Source: Flaccisagitta enflata (lineage: Eukaryota; Chaetognatha; Sagittoidea; Aphragmophora). Taken from it: DNA of 64,000 bases. The notes under the pieces are model-generated. The model had not been told where the DNA came from. It was given only the letters and a program-made list of their open reading frames with translations, and did no database searches. The stretch is taken from contig OZ231127.1 in NCBI GenBank assembly GCA_965153355.1, positions 51,088,001-51,152,000 of the forward strand, in the 5' to 3' direction. Position numbers and translations under genes: made by a program. Below are positions 58,075-64,000 of the stretch, one piece after another (within the stretch, counting starts at the first letter, position 1; each line of letters starts with the position of its first letter).

Positions 58075-58290
58075 TGGCAAACAAGGTCATTAGACCTAAG
58101 TCGCGTACGTCGGCACTTTCAAAAAAGTCAGGCAGACGGACAGACAAACATTTTTTCCTTCTCTACAACTCAGAGGCATGAAAACGCTTTAAAAAGCCTT
58201 TAAAACAGTTTTGTGACGGACGGACGGACCGACGGACAGACGGACCGACGGACCGACGGAAAAGTGGCTTATAGCACGCGACTAAAAATG
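58075..58290. mobile_element. HINE-like element, GTCGCG type
   Basis: AACAAGGTCATTAGACCTAA, GTCGCGTACGTCGGCAC at the left, (GGAC)n, and AAAAGTGGCTTATAGCACGC, GACTAAAAA at the right; the same lineage as 37560-37800, whose left part also reads AACAAGGTCATTAGACGCGT. Confidence 0.75.
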
Positions 58291-58597
58291 ATAAATAGGT
58301 GAGCCTTCTCTTGTTGGCTGCAGCAATGTACCTATTTTCCACCCCCACAGCCATGGACGCAAACAACCTTTATGAGTTGCAAATCACCATCTCCGATCAC
58401 CAACAGCCACCAACGCAACGGGCCACACAAATGACAATACGAGTGCGTGTGCGCACCCATACGTGGGCGTGTGCGTCTATACGTGCGCGTGTGCAACAAT
58501 ATGAGCGCGTTCGCACTCAAACGCAATGTGTGATTCTTCCTTTTGTCTTTTCAATTTCTTTGGTCCACTTGGGCGCGTGCGTGTGTATTAAAAGGAA

Positions 58598-58599
<2 letters not shown>

Positions 58600-58686
<87 letters not shown>
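58600..58686. repeat. GA then CA microsatellite
   Basis: (GA)n at 58601-58636 passes directly into (CA)n. Just upstream, 58440-58530 holds degenerate GTGCGTGTGCG words. Confidence 0.95.
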
Positions 58687-58689
<3 letters not shown>

Positions 58690-58947
58690 CATTAATTCGT
58701 GTCGCCGCTCCGCTGTACTATACCTCGTTTGTCTCGAAAGTTGTACTGTCATGGGTTGTGAGACCGTCTTGTTGTAACTTTTAGAGCTGCCAATTGGCAA
58801 GGATGAAAAATTCAGATTTTGCTGAGTCTGCGGAACCAAAGGCGCCAATCTTTTCCAATGGGTGGGTGCGTTCAACATTTGACGTTAAGTCGGGATGGCC
58901 GAGTACAGTTATCATGAAATGATGAACGCATGAACAATAGTCTCAAA

Positions 58948-59520
58948 GTCGTTAGATGGTCAGCGGTACCAGTCCCCTGCCTAAGTAAAATTGAAGGGGA
59001 AGCAGGGCAGTGGCCTTGGAGGAGTCGATGACCTATGCTTTCACACATATGGGGAATTTTCTCCTCCTCCTCCTTCTCCTCCTTCTCCTTCTCCGTCCCC
59101 CCTCCCTTAAATCAACGTCTCAAGGGCCAAATTCCAATCTCGAGGACCAAATCCCAGTCTTGAGGGTCAAATCCCTGCCTTGAGGCCCAAATCTTAGACT
59201 CGAGGTCCATTTCTTAGCCTGGGGGCCCAGATCCCAGCCGTGAGGCCCAAATCAAGGTTTAGATCTGGGCCTCTTGGCTGAGATCAGGACCTGAGATTTG
59301 GAGCCTCAAGAGCTGGATCTAGGCCCTGCTAGGCAGGCCTGGAGACAGGTTGGCCCTCAAACAGGATTTGGTCACAGATGGGTGAGCTTTGAGACATTGA
59401 TTCTAAGGGAATTAGGGTACGAAGAAGGAGAAGGAGGAGGAGGGGAAAATTCCCCATATGTGTGAAAGCATAGGTCATCGACCCCTTTGGAACCGCTGCC
59501 CAAAAGGTAGCGGGTAATCG
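58948..59520. mobile_element. GGCCCC-family element, near full length
   Basis: GTTAGATGGTCAGCGGTACC, GGGCAGTGGCCTTGGAGGAG, GATGACCTATGCTTTCACAC at the left. The inverse end AATTCCCCATATGTGTGAAA, GCATAGGTCATCGACCCCTT, GGAACCGCTGCCC is at 59450-59500. Between lie 20-25 bp units such as GAGGCCCAAATCCCAGCC. Confidence 0.8.
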
Positions 59521-59698
59521 GGTAAAATGGCTCACCCGGGATAAAATGGGTCACCTACTTTATTCAGCCCAAGAATTGCAAAATTTCAGTTTTCATCGCT
59601 AACTAGACATACTATAAACCTTCCTTACACGATCACCAATATTTTCCTCAGATTCATCAAAATCAGTGGGTGACCTATTTTACCCCACACTACCCTAT
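59515..59698. mobile_element. 180-bp MITE, GGGTAAAATGGGTCACC ends
   Basis: GGGTAAAATGGCTCACCC and GATAAAATGGGTCACCTAC at the left; GGGTGACCTATTTTACCCCA at the right. Short AT-rich centre. Confidence 0.65.
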
Positions 59699-59701
59699 TA
59701 C

Positions 59702-59890
59702 TTTTTAGAGGCGTGCACGCGACTATGTAACCCGCTTTGTCTGTCGGTCCGGCCGTCATACTTGGGTTTTTGTCTTTTACGGGCACTTTTTTCATAACTG
59801 CTCCTGCCCAAATGCTTGGTTATCCTTTCTTATCACCGCCCCTGCCCACCCGCATGCGACTAGGGTAGCACTTTATCCGGCCTTGTTTAA
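59702..59890. mobile_element. HINE-like element, GTCGCG type
   Basis: TTTTTAGAGGCGTGCACGCG, ACTATGTAACCCGCTTTGTC at the left; GCCCCTGCCCACCCGCATGC, GACTAGGGTAGCACTTTATC, CGGCCTTGTTTA at the right. Confidence 0.85.
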
Positions 59891-59989
59891 TAAACTCATG
59901 CAAAGACAATCCATCAACGCTTGACAAGCCGAATTTCGTCGATGAACAGACGGACCGCTAGAGTAACTCATAGATCCATGTACATGAGA

Positions 59990-61138
59990 AAACAAGCCCG
60001 AACTGGCAACGATGCGTCCAGACTGTGTCTCTGCGTATATTGATCATGTGACACATATGGATTGACAGATGGACAAACAGACAGATGGAACGACAAGAGT
60101 AGTCGGGAAAAAAGTCGAAGTCAGTCTTCGACTTTTTGACATATTCGAGAGAAACGGGGTTTTCATTTTCTTATGCGGAAGTTGAGCATCTCTTCCGGCT
60201 GAATGTGGCCTCAATAAATTGATAGGGTAAGTAAATTTGATAATTTTCTTTCATTTGGCATAAGCAGAATGCTCTACGGCAAATATTTTTCGCTATAATT
60301 TTAAAGATTTATTTATGAAATTGCAAATTGAATTTTTGATTTTTATGATTTTGAGTAGGATCAAAAAAGAGTATGTTATGTTTGTTTGAGCATGCAAATA
60401 CAAGAAAACATGTTTATGAGCATATCTGCTCATCTGTGAGAGTGTTTTTGAGCATTTTAGCTCATTTAGCTCATTTAGCTCAGTCTGTTTTCTGATTTAA
60501 AATGCGATAAATGAATAAATGTGTTGATACATGTTTGAGCATGCAAATACAAGAAAGCATGTCAGTGGCAGAGTTGCTCATCTGTGAGTGTTTTTAGTAT
60601 TCTGCTCATTTAGCTCATTTAGCTTGCTTTTTTTTTCTGATTTTAAAACAGATAAAAAAATGTTATGATTTAAGAATGCAAATATAAGAAAGCATGTCAG
60701 TGAGCATAGCTGGTTGTCTAGTTTAGTGATTTTTAATATCTTAGCTCATCTAGCTCATTTGGCTCAGTCCTATTTTTCTCTGATTTTCAATGCAACCAAT
60801 ACATACAATTGCTCTCAATTTGATCTAACAAATAAAAAGAGTTGCAGTGACTGAAGACAAAAGCTTGGTAAAAAGTGAACAACGCTTACGACTTTTTTCC
60901 TCACGGCGACAGCCGCCATTACTGGTAATGGAGGCTCTCAAATCATGATTGTCTCGCAATAGATTCAGTGTAGGATCTCGTCGTGGCCGAAAACGGCTGA
61001 AAACCGCGGTTTTTGCACAGGCGTAACGGACCGACGGACCGACCGACGGACGGACGGACGGACCGACGGACGGACCGACGGACGGACCGACGGACGGACG
61101 GACAAACCCTCTTATAGAGATGCGAGGACGCATCTAAA
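59990..61138. mobile_element. Long HINE-like element, GATGCG subfamily, second lineage
   Basis: AAAACAAGCCCGAACTGGCA, ACGATGCGTCCAGACTGTGT at the left; ATTCAGTGTAGGATCTC, GCGTAACGGACC(GACG)n, CTCTTATAGAGATGCGAGGA, CGCATCTAAAAA at the right. The 55915-56216 copy lacks the inner 850 bp, which includes three tandem copies of about 125 bp built around TTTGAGCATGCAAATACAAG and TTAGCTCATTTAGCTCA (60385-60780). Confidence 0.75.
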
Positions 61139-61414
61139 AAAAGGTATTGGTGACAATTGGTGACAACAACGTAAACGCAGCTAAAATCATTTCCGGTTTC
61201 CATGGAAAAATTTGATAAGGCGGAAAAAGTCTCATTAGATAAAGTTTGCCATCGCTATAAATTCACATACTGAGCGTTGAGACAAGAACATTTCTAAATT
61301 AAAAAAGAAAGCTAATGCAAATTGAAAATATACATTTACATCAAAGTAAAGCTAAAGGGGAATAAAGAGAAATATCAAGAAGAATGATAAAAGAAAACAG
61401 AAAGAGACGAAGAA
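61139..61414. other. No gene seen
   Basis: Short AT-rich interval; GTGACAATTGGTGACAA duplication at 61148-61165. Confidence 0.4.
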
Positions 61415-61510
61415 AAAGAAGAAGAATAAGAATAAGAATAAGAATAAGAATAAGAATAAGAATAAGAATAAGAATAAGAATAAGAAAAAGAAAAAGAAAA
61501 AGAAGAATAG
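61415..61510. repeat. AATAAG microsatellite
   Basis: (AATAAG)n followed by (AAAAAG)n. Confidence 0.95.
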
Positions 61511-63905
61511 TCGCAAAAGCGTCAGATGGTCAGCAGCACCCGTTTCCCCTAAGTTAGTGAATGTTAGATGTGAAGGTGAGAGGGGCAGTGGCCCCGAAGC
61601 AGCCGATGACCTATGCTTGGCTAGAATTTGAGTATTGAGGCGGGATTCTAGCCCCAAGAAATGGAGCCATGAGGTTGGAACTGGAGCCATGATGCTGGGG
61701 TTGGAGCCTAGGAGCTGGGGTTGGACCCTTGAGGCTGGGATTGGAGCCCCGAAGCTGGTATTGGAGCCTCAAAGCTGGGATTGAAGCCTCCAGGCTGAGA
61801 TTGGAGCCTGGAGGCTGGGATTGGAGCCTTGATGCTGGGATTTGAGCCATGACACTGGAATTGGGGCCTTGAGGATTGGATGTGAGGCCTAAGGCTGGGA
61901 TTTGAGCTGGAGGTTGAAATTCAGGCTTGAAGTCAGGGGGGGGGGGGCGGAGAAAAGCGTTAGATGGTCAGCGGTACCCGTTGCCCCTATGTGAGTATTT
62001 GTGGGTGTGAGGTGGTTAGAGGGGCAGCAGCCCCCAAGGGGCCGATGACCTATTCTGTTTTTATTTGGGCCTCAAGGATGGAATTAGGGCATGGAGGCTG
62101 CAATTGGGGCCTTGAGGCTTGGATTAGGGCCTTGAGGCTGGGATTTGAGCTTTGAGGCTGGGATTTCAGTTTTGAGGCTGAGATTTGAGCTTCGAGGCTG
62201 GGATTTGAGCTTTATGGGTGGGATTTGAGCTTTTAGGCTGGGATTTGAGTTTCAAAGCTGGAATTTACGCTTCGAGGCTGGGATTTGAGCTTCAAGGCTT
62301 GGATTTGTGCCTGGAGACCGGGATTTGAGCCTCAGGGCTGGGATTTGAGCCTTGAGGCTGGGATTTTAGCCTGGAGGCTGGGATTTTAGCCTGGAGACTG
62401 AGATTTGAGCCTCGAGGCTGGGATTTGAGCTTTGAAGCAGGGTTTGAGCCTCAAAGCTGGGTTTGGAGTCTCGAGACTGATTTGGGCCTTGAAGACGGAG
62501 AAAAGGAGAAGAGGAGGAGGAGGAGAATTTCCTATGTGTGGCATAGGTCATATTGCTCAGGGCACTGCTTGGAGAAAATTTCCCATATGTGTGAAAGCGT
62601 AGGTTATCAGCCCCTTTGGGGCCGTTGCCCAAGAAGGAAAAGAATATGATGAAAACAGGTCGCCCAAGGGCAATATCTGGTCAGCGATACCGTTGCCCTG
62701 CTTTGCATGATTGTGAATTGGAGAAAGGGGAAGCAGGGCAGCTGCCCCGAAGGGGATGAAGGCCTGTAGAATACAAGGGGACTTTTGTCCGTCCATTCAT
62801 TCATCCGTCCATCCCCCTAGGCCCTCTCAGGCCTGAAATCTGCCCTCTCAGAGCTGAACTCTGCCCTCTTAGGCCTGAAATCTGCCCTCTCAGGCCCTCT
62901 CAGGCCTTAAATCTGCCCTCCAAGATTCAAGGCCTGAGAGGGCAGATTTCAGGCCTGATAGGGCAGGTTCAAGGCCTGAGAAGAAAGATTCAAGGCCTGA
63001 GAGGGCTTATTTCAGGCCAGAGAGGGTAGATTCAGCTCTATAAGCGCAGATTTCAGACCTGAGAGGGCCTGGGAGGGACGCACGGACGAACAAACGGACG
63101 AACTGTATTCTACCGGACTTTGTCCCCTTTGGGGCCGCTGCCCAAAAAAGAAGGAGAAAGGGAAGAAGAAATAGTCGCAAAAGTGTTAGATGGTCAGCGG
63201 TACCCGTTGCCCCTATGTGAGTATACGTGGACAGTGGGTATGAGATAGTGAGAGGGGCAGCGGCCCCGAAGGGGTCGATGACCTATGCTTAGTAAGTCTT
63301 GAAGCTCTAGGCTTGAATTTGAGCATCCATACTGGGATTTGAGCCTCGAGGCTGTGATTTGAGTCTCGAGTCTGTGATTTGAGTCTCAGGCTATGATTTG
63401 AGCCTCGAGGTTGTGATTTGAGTTAAGACTGGGATTTGAACCTTGGAGGCTGGGATCAGAGGCTTTAGGCTGGGATTTGAGCCTTGAGGTTGGGATGTGC
63501 GCCTCAAGGCTGGGATGTAAGCCTCAAGGCTGGAATTTGAGCGATGAGGCTGGGATTTGAGCCTCGAGGCTGGGATTTGAGCCTCGAGGCTGGGATTTGA
63601 GCCTCGAGGCTGGGATTTGAGCCTCGAGGCTAAGATTTGAGCCTTGAAGCTGGGATTTTAGCCTTGAGGTTGGGATTTGAGCCTCAAGGCTAAGATTTTG
63701 TCCTTGAGGCTAGAATTTGGGCCTCAAGACTAGGATTTGGGCCTCAAGGCTGGGATTTGAGCCTCAAGGCCAGGATATGAGCTTTGAAGGGGGTGGACGG
63801 AGGAGGAGGAGGAGGAGGAAAAGAAGAAGAAGGAGAAGTAGGAGAAATTTCCCCTATGTGTGAAAGCATAAATCACCGGCCCCTTTGGGGCCGTTGCCCA
63901 AAAGG
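61510..63905. mobile_element. Cluster of GGCCCC-family elements with GGCTGGGATTTGAGCC minisatellite
   Basis: Left ends (AGATGGTCAGC(A/G)G(C/T)ACCCGT, then GGCAGCGGCCCCGAAGGGG-like hairpins) recur at 61525, 61965, 62685 and 63188. Inverted right ends (AAGCGTAGGTTATCAGCCCC, TTTGGGGCCGTTGCCC) recur near 62595-62635 and 63860-63900. Between them, 20-22 bp units (GAGGCTGGGATTTGAGCCTC) run for hundreds of bases. A foldback relative with GCCTGAGAGGGCAGATTTCA arms occupies 62740-63140. Confidence 0.82.
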
Positions 63906-63929
63906 AAAAGAAGAAGAGTTAGATGCGTG

Positions 63930-64000
63930 GGGACAAGGCCGGATACACGACTACCCCAGTCGGGTGCGGGTGGGCAGGGGCAGTGATAGAAAAGGTCGCT
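63930..64000. mobile_element. HINE-like element, GTCGCG type, cut by window end
   Basis: ACAAGGCCGGATACACGACT, ACCCCAGTCGGGTGCGGGTG, GGCAGGGGCAGTGATAGAAA is the far end; the hairpin end should follow beyond position 64000. Confidence 0.8.

Overview
The window looks like nuclear DNA from an invertebrate metazoan. It has spliced genes with GT-AG introns, including some very short ones (42 and 46 nt), canonical polyadenylation signals and animal-specific gene families (MDM2/MDM4-type SWIB, TMEM129, SLBP, high-affinity choline transporter). Repeats dominate the sequence. I cannot assign a phylum; an MDM2 homologue plus a cholinergic gene points to a nervous-system-bearing animal, and the short introns argue against vertebrates. 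No bacterial operon, CRISPR array, rRNA gene or viral gene is visible.

Gene layout. An MDM2/MDM4-like gene runs leftwards and off the left edge (exons 4320-4234 and 1163-1030). TMEM129 (ER ubiquitin ligase) runs rightwards in six exons, 7839-10226. SLBP (histone mRNA stem-loop binding protein) runs leftwards towards it, about 24855-10814, in six recognised exons whose phases all join. TMEM129 and SLBP are also neighbours in the human genome, so this may be ancient microsynteny. An unassigned first exon lies at 28735-28806. Four exons of a choline transporter (SLC5A7/CHT family) lie at 36238-38691; the remaining roughly 60% of the protein is not visible, and the gene breaks off at a 540-bp GA tract. 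An unassigned leftward gene (about 42380-41207, perhaps continuing to about 40000) and a rightward kelch-repeat gene (43352-44322) follow. From 44.4 kb to the right edge I see almost only repeats, apart from one candidate leftward exon at 52286-52495.

Repeats. Three layers are superimposed: (1) long microsatellites of GA/CT, GT/CA, AAC, GAT, TTC, CTTT and ATTC; (2) TIR elements and palindromic MITEs, many nested inside introns; (3) a very abundant set of short non-autonomous elements of shared architecture. These last carry a subterminal word W at one end, GACC/GACGG or GAATG microsatellite in the middle, and at the other end the motif TATAGAG, a small hairpin whose outer arm repeats W in inverted orientation, then an A-run. 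W differs between subfamilies (GTCGCG, GTTGCG, GATGCG, GGTGCG, GTCCTCGAC types) but both hairpin arms and the distant copy change together. That matches the subterminal-inverted-repeat and stem-loop layout of Helentron-associated elements (HINE/DINE-1 type). A fourth abundant family carries a GGCCCC/GGGGCC hairpin and 20-22 bp minisatellites and fills most of 57-64 kb.

The recognised genes do not form one pathway. They act in p53 control, ER-associated degradation, histone mRNA processing and acetylcholine synthesis, and are best read as a normal eukaryotic gene neighbourhood inflated by repeats.
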